Both the position numbers and the translations under genes were made by a program. A stretch of DNA of 24,351 nt from a virus, in IMG/VR virus record IMGVR_UViG_3300010883_000450, positions 1 to 24,351 of that record. One strand, given 5' to 3'. Positions 1 to 7,182 of this stretch are shown piece after piece. The notes under the pieces were generated by a model. That model saw nothing but the letters and a program-made list of their open reading frames with translations. It had not been told where the DNA came from and ran no database searches. Numbering within the stretch: the first letter of the stretch is position 1; each line of letters begins with the position of its first letter.

Positions 1-2775
1 ATCTAGATAGAATTTGTAAGTACTACCTGCACTAAATGAAACAGTATCAAAATCTAATACAGTTGCTCCACCATCTTGAGTAAACTTAATTGCACCACCA
101 TTATCTACAAGTGTAAATTCATCACCAGCTAAATCAGCTAAGACGTTTACAGTTATAGTTCCAGATACAGAACCAAAAGAATTTGCTTTGGTTACATTTA
201 TTGTATGAGAAACAGATTGACCATAACCATTACTTATATCTTCAACCGTACCTATAATAGAATAACCATTGTCAGAGTAAGGATTGTTTGATAAAGTATA
301 AGTTGAAGTGTCTCCTGCTGGCTTGTATTGTATATTCAACACGCTACCTTCTTGAACACTATATGTAGCGTTAGTAAAGGATGGTAAGTAATTAGAATCA
401 ACATCAGTAGCTTGAATATTCCAAACTACACTTTCATGATTAGACCAGAGACCATTCAGTGGAGCACTACTTCCTGACATTACACCATTTGTATTTGGCA
501 TATACCAAGTAGTATTAGTTAGATCGTCTACATACGTGTGTGCATGAGCAGATCCACTTCCACCTTCAGTTGTATCAACTAAGTTAGCATCAGATTCGGA
601 CTTGAATAAAGGGTAATGAAATACTCCATCAGGACTTTCTACGTAATAGAATGCAGCAGTCAATCCACTAGGGATGTCTACATTAGCATCAATACCTACT
701 TCACTTTCTAAGAAGGTCTTATACTGTACTAGATTCATTGCAAATGCAGAGTTGATCGTGTCATTCATTGTAGCTAAATTACTTCCAGCTACTACTCCAT
801 CCACATATACATTTCCTAGCGTAAGACCTCTTAACTGGATCTTGTCACTATTTCTTTGTATAATATCTACTTTACTTCCGTTTATAATAGATTGCAATTC
901 ATTAACACTGTATACATTTATTACGTTTCCAGTTAAATGCTCCTTAAGAGATATGGATTTCTTTAATGTATCAAGTACTATGTTTACAGAAGGTACAGAC
1001 ATAACGTGATTACTAAAAGGTAGCTCACTGTAGTTACCAGCTAAAGGAGACTTTACAGCACCTAAAGCAACAGACTGATAAGAGTTATCTCCAAGAGATA
1101 GCCTTAAGTTAGTCACGTCTACTTCTGACAAGTCTATAGCATAATCCTGCCCAATAAATCCAACATCATCAACTTTGATAATATTCTTATCGTTGTCAGC
1201 TAACTGTCCTACAGCACTACTAATTAAGAATCCAATCTTTTCAGTATTAGAGCCTAATCCAGTGTAGTGAACTTGAGTATCTAAAACCTCAGCTATAAAT
1301 CTAAACGCAGGGTTTACAGTTATTTGAGTATTTAGTAAGCTATATGCTTCATTGATCTGTATAGACGCTTTAGCATCACCAGTATTACCGATACCATTAT
1401 ATTGAGATCTGTTATTGTCGTAAAGACCACAATCTCTTAATGTAGTGTTAGCAGAACCCCATGCACAAAAACCAGCATTCCAGTTTCCATTCACTTCGTT
1501 TTGACTAAACTTATTGTTAATACCACCAATAACTAGTAATCCGTTATTAGCATTGTATCCTGACACGTTCATTGTAACAGTTACGTTTTGACATCCACCT
1601 AAAGAACCTACAGATAAGTATATACCTGACTCTATATTTTGAGTAGACTGGTTACGAGATATAACACCCCCACCATTAACACCACAATCAGATACACGAA
1701 GACCTCTAAGGTTATTAGTAACTGTATTACCAGTAATTAATAATTGAGTAGCCTCTTCTATTCTAGTAGCACCTCCATTGGAAGCGTTAGGACCAGCATA
1801 GAAAGCCTGTAATGATGTATTAGTAGAATCATATCCAAGAAGTCCTGAAACTGAACTAGGAAGCACCGTATGAAGTCCTAATCCATTCCATCCATTGTTC
1901 TTTATAGTACAATCAGATATAGTAACTTTAGCTGTTTTCTTTATATGTAGAGCGTATCCTCCAGCATTCTTAAATATGATATTGTCAAATTTAAAGCTTT
2001 GTGTGTTATCTCCATTATAGTAAAATATATCACCATTACTAGTTTGGTATGTTGCGTATTTAATCTCAGAACCTTCAGATCCGTAGAAATAAAGGGAGTG
2101 AGGTAAAGTTATTGCACCACTTACGATTGTTTGACCTTTAACAAGTATAGAGTTCCCTTCACTTGAAGCAGCAATAGCTATAGCTAAATCATTGTAAGGA
2201 TATATAGAACTACCATTTCTTATAGTTCCAGTGTATCCGCCATCAACGTGAATGTCGTATTGATCCAGAGCAGAGTCTTCTAACTCTTGAACGGTAGCAT
2301 TCTTATTTTGAATACGTTCCCATACTGTATTAGTTTCTGAATATTTTATAATATCATTAACCTTATACTCTACAGAATTTATAGTTCCCTCAGTACCAAT
2401 ATAGTACCAGTCACCATTAGCAGGTCCTACATAAGCAGGATCTAGTTCTATAGAAGCATCGAATACACCCTTGTATCCTACATTAATGTCATCAGGAGCA
2501 GCTACGTTACCTTTAAGGGTTATGTAATCAGCAGTAGCTTGAGCAGTAGCAAAAGCAACTCCATCTTCATCTCTAAACTCAGTAAAAGGTATTCTAAAGA
2601 ACTCATATTTATTGACACCAGACTGAGCAGTCTTAATATCATTTATGACATTTACTGCACTGGAATCTATAGGATCTACTTGACCACTTAGACATGAGTT
2701 CCAATATACTGGGTTAGAACTTCCTTGAAATTCGATACAATTCCCAGCTTCATTTCTTTTTATAGTAATTGCCAT
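1..2775 (-). CDS. Large tail fibre or tailspike with beta-helix domain (C-terminus cut off by window edge)
   Basis: An open frame starts at the ATG at 2775 and runs without a stop to base 1, giving at least 925 residues; the C-terminus lies outside the window. The N-terminus (MAITIKRNEAGN) carries a VDPIDSS segment that resembles the STDPIDS segment of the next gene upstream. About residues 175-505 are rich in short turns with N, G and hydrophobic spacing (for example LLITGNTVTNN, GLRVSDCGVNGGG), typical of a right-handed parallel beta-helix as found in pectate-lyase-like tailspikes. Residues 740-762 hold an H-x-H pair (H744, H746) followed by WYMPN, like the tip regions of some marine phage fibres. 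About 795-880 looks cadherin/Ig-like (TYSVQEGS at its start). The gene follows 2780-3688 by 4 bp. Expected role: host surface binding, possibly with polysaccharide cleavage; no catalytic residues could be assigned. Confidence 0.75.
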   Translation of the reverse strand, partial: MAITIKRNEAGNCIEFQGSSNPVYWNSCLSGQVDPIDSSAVNVINDIKTAQSGVNKYEFFRIPFTEFRDEDGVAFATAQATADYITLKGNVAAPDDINVGYKGVFDASIELDPAYVGPANGDWYYIGTEGTINSVEYKVNDIIKYSETNTVWERIQNKNATVQELEDSALDQYDIHVDGGYTGTIRNGSSIYPYNDLAIAIAASSEGNSILVKGQTIVSGAITLPHSLYFYGSEGSEIKYATYQTSNGDIFYYNGDNTQSFKFDNIIFKNAGGYALHIKKTAKVTISDCTIKNNGWNGLGLHTVLPSSVSGLLGYDSTNTSLQAFYAGPNASNGGATRIEEATQLLITGNTVTNNLRGLRVSDCGVNGGGVISRNQSTQNIESGIYLSVGSLGGCQNVTVTMNVSGYNANNGLLVIGGINNKFSQNEVNGNWNAGFCAWGSANTTLRDCGLYDNNRSQYNGIGNTGDAKASIQINEAYSLLNTQITVNPAFRFIAEVLDTQVHYTGLGSNTEKIGFLISSAVGQLADNDKNIIKVDDVGFIGQDYAIDLSEVDVTNLRLSLGDNSYQSVALGAVKSPLAGNYSELPFSNHVMSVPSVNIVLDTLKKSISLKEHLTGNVINVYSVNELQSIINGSKVDIIQRNSDKIQLRGLTLGNVYVDGVVAGSNLATMNDTINSAFAMNLVQYKTFLESEVGIDANVDIPSGLTAAFYYVESPDGVFHYPLFKSESDANLVDTTEGGSGSAHAHTYVDDLTNTTWYMPNTNGVMSGSSAPLNGLWSNHESVVWNIQATDVDSNYLPSFTNATYSVQEGSVLNIQYKPAGDTSTYTLSNNPYSDNGYSIIGTVEDISNGYGQSVSHTINVTKANSFGSVSGTITVNVLADLAGDEFTLVDNGGAIKFTQDGGATVLDFDTVSFSAGSTYKFYLD

Positions 2776-2779
2776 CTTG

Positions 2780-3688
2780 TTATCTTATTATTGTTATTAA
2801 TAAACCTAAAGGTTGAATTATAACTTGGTTATCACTTTTAATAGCTGGTAACGTTAAAGCGTTAACATCCTCGTTAGAAGTAATCCAAGCTGAAATTTCA
2901 ACTCTATTTAAGTATGTGTTACCAACAGTACCTGTTCCGTAGAATATAGGTTGAGTGGTTAGTGGAAACGTAGAAGTAATATCGTTATTAGCATTTCTAT
3001 TTGAATACCAAAGAGCAGGCTCAACAGTAGTGTTGGCTATCTGAGGTATAATATTAAAATCAAAACGTACTCTTAGTTGATCACCATATCTACAATCACT
3101 TAAATCTATACGACCAGTACTACCTTCAAATCCAGTAGAACCATTAGCATCATAATTGTCATTGTACACGTAGTTGTAATCTACTAAAGAATCAACTCCT
3201 TCGGGTAGGTTAGCACCTTGAAATAAACCTATACCAGCGTTACCAGTTGGAGTAGGTACTGTCCAATAAGGATTATCTACGGCAGTATGAACTGTAGGAT
3301 CTAATGATAGAACCTTAAAGTTTCCAGCAGCAACATCAGTAGTTGAGTATACAATACCACCAGAAGCTTCCCAGTTGTAGTTGTTAGATGCAGGCTTACC
3401 AGCAAAAGCACTAGTACGACTATATCCAGACTCACCATCTTTAGGTACTGTGTCAAGTGTTAAGAAATCTCCTTGTATAGCGTCTGTAATGTTTACAAAA
3501 TTAGAATCCGCTACACCACCTTGCAGTATAAAAACCTTTTGTTCAGATACAACGTATGTTTGTAGTCCCTCATAACGAGCAGCAGCAGGTATAGCATTTC
3601 TAGTAGCTAGATCAGCACATACGAGTCTTGAGTCGATAGGGTCTGTTGACTGGACTCTAAATCCAGATAGTATATCATTGTATGCCAT
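2780..3688 (-). CDS. Tail fibre / receptor-binding type structural protein
   Basis: A 302-residue protein. Residues 15-50 (STDPIDSRLVCADLATRNAI and the RYEGLQTYVV segment after it) match a short module common at the start of phage fibre proteins, in which a shaft attachment piece is followed by a small beta-domain (VFILQGG). The rest is beta-rich, and the C-terminal third (LRVRFDFNIIPQI, then LNRVEISAWIT and LLITIIR at the end) looks like a compact beta-sandwich such as a fibre head. There is no signal peptide and no catalytic motif. The gene sits between the putative glycosyltransferase (6 bp upstream) and the large beta-helix fibre (4 bp downstream), so all three are probably translated from one message. 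Role as a minor adhesin is inferred from composition and position. Confidence 0.6.
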   Translation of the reverse strand: MAYNDILSGFRVQSTDPIDSRLVCADLATRNAIPAAARYEGLQTYVVSEQKVFILQGGVADSNFVNITDAIQGDFLTLDTVPKDGESGYSRTSAFAGKPASNNYNWEASGGIVYSTTDVAAGNFKVLSLDPTVHTAVDNPYWTVPTPTGNAGIGLFQGANLPEGVDSLVDYNYVYNDNYDANGSTGFEGSTGRIDLSDCRYGDQLRVRFDFNIIPQIANTTVEPALWYSNRNANNDITSTFPLTTQPIFYGTGTVGNTYLNRVEISAWITSNEDVNALTLPAIKSDNQVIIQPLGLLITIIR

Positions 3689-3694
3689 AATTAA

Positions 3695-4597
3695 TTATTT
3701 TTTATAATGTCGATACATACCTGCAAAGTGATCTCTCCTCTCTTCGATATAATCTAGATACATAGTCATCTTTGACTTCCAGTCTTTATCGACTCTAGGG
3801 TTAAACACTCCACTATGGAATGAACTTAAAATTTTATTCAATTGAGGTATTCTAGCCTCTTTAGGTGTTCTTAGGATATGACTGTTATAATGCCAGAATC
3901 CAGCTTTATAATGCTGACCTAACTTATCTATAACATCTATGTCTTTTCCTAGCATAGCTGCATAAAGCATAGACTCACTATAATGAGTACTATATACTTT
4001 TTTACATCCAGATAGGAACTGATATAAATCATCATCTCTATCCAATACATTCACTTCTCCGCACTTGTCTTTAAGCATACCTACATATTCGTGAGTAGTT
4101 AAAGGATGTGGTTTTATAAATGCATTCTCAGTCTCACATATCTCGATCATCTTTTGTATATCTAAAACTTGTAAGAATTTATTAGTTCCTACAGGTACTA
4201 GTAATGAATCTCTAACCTTTTTACGTGAACTTTTTCTATCTGAATACTTGTTAGCTTGTTTATTTAATACGATCTGTTGATAGTACTTATCCCATGCCAT
4301 AGAAGGTTCAGGACTAAGTAAGCTATCCATAATCATATCTCTTCTTAAATCATTATTCAAGGGAGCTACGATAAAGTTAGTTGCGTATTCGGTATAACCT
4401 AACGTCTCCCATTCAGGATACTGAGACGCTGTAACGTCATAAGAGTGATCAATACCTCTCTTAATACATTCGTCTACAAAGAACTCCTCTACTGGCTTTA
4501 AATCGCCTAAGAACTTATTCTTTTGTAGTGTTGGACCTATTCTTTTTATCTGTTCCTTAATGTTGAACATCTCTAAGCGTTCTTTCTTTGTATCCAT
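3695..4597 (-). CDS. Putative GT-B-like glycosyltransferase (capsule/polysaccharide type) within the fibre module
   Basis: A 300-residue soluble protein that is not Thr-rich, beta-repeat or fibre-like, unlike its neighbours. The C-terminal half resembles the nucleotide-sugar-binding half of capsule-type transferases (Kdo-, sialic-acid- or polyol-phosphate-transferring GT-B families). A strand LLVPVG is at 132-137, IKPHP at 161-165 matches the characteristic K-P-H-P loop, and STHYSESMLYAAMLGKDI (203-220) matches the usual Ser-rich loop, helix and G-K segment. The acidic residue normally found in that helix (EA) is replaced by YA, a deviation that lowers confidence. The N-terminal 100 residues are not recognised. 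The start is 4 bp after the stop of the Thr-rich gene, suggesting coupled translation. It could glycosylate a virion protein or act on host surface sugars; a non-enzymatic relative is possible. Confidence 0.45.
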   Translation of the reverse strand: MDTKKERLEMFNIKEQIKRIGPTLQKNKFLGDLKPVEEFFVDECIKRGIDHSYDVTASQYPEWETLGYTEYATNFIVAPLNNDLRRDMIMDSLLSPEPSMAWDKYYQQIVLNKQANKYSDRKSSRKKVRDSLLVPVGTNKFLQVLDIQKMIEICETENAFIKPHPLTTHEYVGMLKDKCGEVNVLDRDDDLYQFLSGCKKVYSTHYSESMLYAAMLGKDIDVIDKLGQHYKAGFWHYNSHILRTPKEARIPQLNKILSSFHSGVFNPRVDKDWKSKMTMYLDYIEERRDHFAGMYRHYKK

Positions 4598-4601
4598 TTC
4601 T

Positions 4602-5216
4602 TTATATAGTTGTATAAAAGCTTTTAGAAATCATAGTAACCCATGATGTCGGATAAGCTGTGTTAGTATTAAAAGTTGTGTTCTTTAATGTGTCCTTCAA
4701 TGTAGTAGTTCCGTATGCAGTCAAAAAGTCAGTGTTTATGGATGCAAGCGTATCAAAGCTAGTACTGTATTGAGTTACTTTTGTTGTATTAGTGCTTATA
4801 GTAGATGTTGTATCGAAAGCAGTATTAGTCAAAGTACTTGTTACGTTACTAGTATTAAATGAACTTGTAGTAGCATAAACAGTTTGAAATAATGTATTTG
4901 TATCGTATACTGTACTCTGAGTTGTATCTACTGAAAGCGATGTATTGTAAGAAGTTGTAAATGGACTACTAGTTGCATGACTAGTTACTCCACTGTAATA
5001 CGTTCCAAAATACGAATAGTAAGCCGTACCGAAAGCTGTAGTATAACTTACAGCAGTTGCGTAGGATGTACTATAACTAGCAGAAGTAACATGACTAGTA
5101 TTCCGAGAGCCTGCCGTATCGTACGTCGTATTGAAAGTAGTACTAAAAGTAGTTATGTGACTAGTATTCGCATTCTCTAAAGTACTCCTTGAGGTTGATC
5201 TATTAGTAAATCCCAT
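4602..5216 (-). CDS. Thr-rich decapeptide-repeat protein, copy A
   Basis: A 204-residue low-complexity protein with about 60 Thr and 33 Ser, so nearly half the residues carry a hydroxyl group. Residues 91-190 form ten decapeptides in exact register: Thr is at repeat position 2 in nine of ten and at position 6 in eight of ten, with an aromatic residue often at position 4. The core is [N/S]-T-x-[F/Y]-x-T plus four variable residues (examples NTAFDT, STSFDT, NTDFLT). Three more units in another register occupy 39-68 (NTSHVT, STSYAT, TTAFGT). There is no signal peptide, Cys or membrane segment. It lies 21 bp after the paralogous gene 5238-5885 and 4 bp before the putative glycosyltransferase. I infer an elongated beta-structured fibre or decoration protein. 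Function is unknown; similar Thr-rich repeats occur in other marine phage virion proteins, to my knowledge without an assigned role. Confidence 0.7.
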   Translation of the reverse strand: MGFTNRSTSRSTLENANTSHITTFSTTFNTTYDTAGSRNTSHVTSASYSTSYATAVSYTTAFGTAYYSYFGTYYSGVTSHATSSPFTTSYNTSLSVDTTQSTVYDTNTLFQTVYATTSSFNTSNVTSTLTNTAFDTTSTISTNTTKVTQYSTSFDTLASINTDFLTAYGTTTLKDTLKNTTFNTNTAYPTSWVTMISKSFYTTI

Positions 5217-5237
5217 GTCTGTTTATTTTAATTGTTA

Positions 5238-5885
5238 TTAGAACATTCCTCCTCCACCACCACTAAACCAGTACGTAAGAAAAGTAGTGCTAGTAGAATG
5301 TCCAGTAGGGTAATAAGTAGAGTACGCTCCTCCTTGAGTAGTTGAACGAGACGTGCTATTAGATATTGCCGTAGAATATGATGTAGTTACACTAGCAGAC
5401 GTCGCATGACTTGTAGTTTGACTTCCAGAAGTAGAACGACTAGTGTTCTTAGATGTGTATACGTAAGTTGTGTGACCTTTAGCTGTGTAATAAGCTGTAG
5501 TGTAAGCTGTGCTTGTTGCGTGAGAAGTACCGAAAGTTGTAGTGTAAGCTACATCTGTCAAGTTACTAGTGGATAGTATACTTGCAGTTTCGTGATTCGT
5601 ATTGAAACTAGAACTAGTTAGGTACGTAGTATCGTAACTTGTTAATGTGTTATCGGAAGTACCAAAGGTCGTTAAAGTATCAAAAGCGGTTAAAGTGTTC
5701 ACGTCATATAAAGAGCTTGTCGATATAGTTGTGTCAACACTAAGGTTTGTAGATACGTCGTAAGTAGTACTAGCTAGCGTAGACTTTAAAGTATTATAAC
5801 TATAACTTGTAGACACAAGATTAGTAGTGTTAATAGTTAAAGCTGACAGCCATGAGTAAACCTTTGCAAATCCTGGATTTTTCAT
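5238..5885 (-). CDS. Thr-rich decapeptide-repeat protein with Gly-rich C-terminus, copy B
   Basis: A 215-residue paralogue of the next gene (4602-5216), with about 56 Thr. Residues 21-120 are ten decapeptides in perfect register: Thr occupies repeat position 6 in all ten, and position 10 in the six units of 61-120 (for example LTSYDT, LTTFGT). The register then shifts, and residues 147-182 hold another run of decapeptides (NTSRSTSGSQ, TTSHATSASV). The protein ends in FSGGGGGMF, a glycine run closed by an aromatic residue, which copy A lacks. The N-terminus (MKNPGFAKVYSWL) is the only non-repetitive part and may be the virion anchor. The stop of the upstream gene at 5887 lies one base before this start (TAATATG on the minus strand), pointing to coupled translation. 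Role as a fibre or surface decoration is inferred. Confidence 0.7.
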   Translation of the reverse strand: MKNPGFAKVYSWLSALTINTTNLVSTSYSYNTLKSTLASTTYDVSTNLSVDTTISTSSLYDVNTLTAFDTLTTFGTSDNTLTSYDTTYLTSSSFNTNHETASILSTSNLTDVAYTTTFGTSHATSTAYTTAYYTAKGHTTYVYTSKNTSRSTSGSQTTSHATSASVTTSYSTAISNSTSRSTTQGGAYSTYYPTGHSTSTTFLTYWFSGGGGGMF

Positions 5886-5886
5886 A

Positions 5887-6249
5887 TTAGGTAAAGTTTC
5901 CTATGTAGTTAGTTAATATCGTTGTGCTGTTTACTATGTAGTAAGACATCATTGCTGTATTTCCAGAAGTGTTATTCCAGATAGCTGTATCGCCATTAGG
6001 AGTCTTAAACTCACTAGGCATTGTTGGTGTTGAGGTTGTTCCTGAATTAGTAATAACTAATACTCCAGACTTACCTTCGTTACCAGATATGTTTGACAAG
6101 GATAAGCTCCATGCTCCAGTAACTGATAAGTGATGGTTGACTGCAGCAGAGAAGTCAATAGAACCTGTTGTAATAGATTCCACACCCATAGAAGTTGCAT
6201 CTACATCTTCTTGAGTAACCTTTGGAAATATGTCTAATATATTTGGCAT
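5887..6249 (-). CDS. Small virion-associated protein with MPN-x3-IFP N-terminus
   Basis: A 120-residue protein whose first 16 residues (MPNILDIFPKVTQEDV) match the N-terminus of the upstream gene product (MPNLKTIFPGLDPNDF), with MPN, IFP and an Asp in the same places. The remainder (about 25-120) is beta-rich with Ser/Thr/Asn and ends YIVNSTTILTNYIGNFT; the segment LSVTGAWSLSLSNISG suggests a small surface domain like those at the ends of phage tail proteins. It follows a UUCG terminator-like hairpin, so it is either read through at a lower level or driven by an unrecognised promoter. No enzyme motif is visible. I infer a small attachment or decoration protein that docks through the shared N-terminal peptide. 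Confidence 0.5.
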   Translation of the reverse strand: MPNILDIFPKVTQEDVDATSMGVESITTGSIDFSAAVNHHLSVTGAWSLSLSNISGNEGKSGVLVITNSGTTSTPTMPSEFKTPNGDTAIWNNTSGNTAMMSYYIVNSTTILTNYIGNFT

Positions 6250-6268
6250 AATATTTTATTTAATTGTT

Positions 6269-6311
6269 AATAATATAGCCCCCTCCGAAGAGGGAGCATA
6301 TATATAAGTTT
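6269..6311 (-). repeat. Intergenic direct repeat, copy 1 (carries a terminator hairpin)
   Basis: This 43-nt block between two structural genes is identical to 9484-9524 except for one extra TA pair in the A/T-rich flank. It includes the whole hairpin at 6278-6297 and its flanks. Such a close copy in non-coding DNA indicates a recent duplication or strong conservation of the regulatory element. Confidence 0.85.
6278..6297 (-). terminator. Hairpin with cUUCGg tetraloop, terminator-like
   Basis: Read on the minus strand this is GCTCCCTC-TTCG-GAGGGGGC: an 8-bp stem with one U-G wobble and a UUCG loop closed by C-G. On the plus strand the wobble becomes an A-C mismatch and the loop is CGAA, so the structure is built for minus-strand RNA. 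It lies 18 bp after the stop of 6315-7163 and is followed by TATATTATTATTAA instead of a clean U run, so termination may be partial. Confidence 0.75.
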
Positions 6312-6314
6312 GGA

Positions 6315-7163
6315 TTAGTTGATACCCATAAGAGCCCATCCAGTAGTACCATCAATGTAAATTAGTTCGAAGTTTGCAGTTGCATCGTTCAATACTAAAT
6401 CACTTGTAGAACCTTGAATTGGTTGTGCATTACGAGCAATAATTGTATCAGTTCTACCTGACAAGTTTACTAGTTTTACCCAGTCTCCAACAGAAGGAGA
6501 AGCAGGCAAAGTGTAAGTTACAGTCAATGTAGCTCCAGGAATAACACGTACAGCGTTAGCAACTAGAGTTTGAGAAGTATCAGCAGCAGAAGTTGCAGTT
6601 ACATTATAAGCAACAGGAGCATGAACAGCAGCAGAGATATTAATCTGGTCACTATCAGTTCCATCAGCAGAAATGCTAAAGTCATCAGAGAAGTTCAAAG
6701 TTCCCATTAGTCCACCTGAACTAGGTACAGATACACCAGCTACTTCAATAGCAAGATCATTGTTAATAGTACCACCAGTCATAGAGATACCAGTACCACC
6801 TACAACGTTTACAGAACCTATTTGTCTCCAGTCACCAGCAACAGATACGCCAGCAGAAGCTTGGTTAGTTCCAACATAGATAAGAGACATAGTACTTGGA
6901 GTACCATCAGCATCAGAAGTAACGATAGCGATATCCCCTTTGTTGTACTGGTTTACACTTACAGCATAAAATTCAGTTAAAGAAAGAGCTTCAGTATCCT
7001 CGTCAGAAGAGAAAGCAAATGTGTTACCGATCTCAATAGCAGGAAGCTTTGAAGATGGAATTAGAGATGTGTCATCTCCTTTAGCCCAAGATGATACTTG
7101 TGCAGCTCCAGAACCGAAATCGTTAGGATCTAATCCTGGGAAAATTGTTTTTAAATTTGGCAT
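6315..7163 (-). CDS. Structural protein with MPN-x3-IFP N-terminus and C-terminal GW-type virion module
   Basis: A 282-residue protein in three visible parts. Residues 1-16 (MPNLKTIFPGLDPNDF) are shared with the next gene. The middle, about 45-190, contains a small beta-domain (IAIVTSDADGTPSTM, SLIYVG, DWRQIGSV) typical of phage fibre shafts, then Gly-rich beta segments (NVVGGTGISMTGGTI). The last 80 residues match the C-terminus of the tail terminator fusion at 7183-8595: both have VIP, LP-x2-P-x2-GD-x-V, NLS, QG, a D-x-L-x-L-[ND]-DA block, F-x-LI, and T-x-GW-x-L-x-G near the end. There is no signal peptide. The gene follows 7183-8595 by 19 bp and is closed by a strong hairpin, which fits a high-copy virion protein. 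A fibre, neck whisker or decoration role is inferred from the modules. Confidence 0.6.
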   Translation of the reverse strand: MPNLKTIFPGLDPNDFGSGAAQVSSWAKGDDTSLIPSSKLPAIEIGNTFAFSSDEDTEALSLTEFYAVSVNQYNKGDIAIVTSDADGTPSTMSLIYVGTNQASAGVSVAGDWRQIGSVNVVGGTGISMTGGTINNDLAIEVAGVSVPSSGGLMGTLNFSDDFSISADGTDSDQINISAAVHAPVAYNVTATSAADTSQTLVANAVRVIPGATLTVTYTLPASPSVGDWVKLVNLSGRTDTIIARNAQPIQGSTSDLVLNDATANFELIYIDGTTGWALMGIN

Positions 7164-7182
7164 AGTAATTTGTTTTTGTTGG

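Noticed and set aside
674-1009. Plus-strand open frame of 111 residues inside the large fibre gene
   Set aside because: It lies entirely antisense to a continuous 925-codon minus-strand frame, has no recognisable motif, and every convincing gene in the window is on the minus strand.
4977-5180. Plus-strand open frame rich in Ser and Arg opposite the Thr-repeat gene
   Set aside because: Its composition is a by-product of the repeated Thr/Ser codons on the other strand, with no start context or neighbour to support it.
4602-5885. Tandem DNA repeat or CRISPR-like array
   Set aside because: The periodicity of 30 nt is only at protein level; the DNA units differ widely and there are no repeat-spacer units.
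4602-5885. Ice-binding (antifreeze) protein based on the Thr ladder
   Set aside because: Known Thr-ladder antifreeze solenoids have T-x-T in 12-residue or longer coils, often with Cys. Here the spacing is T-x3-T in ten residues, so only a loose analogy remains.
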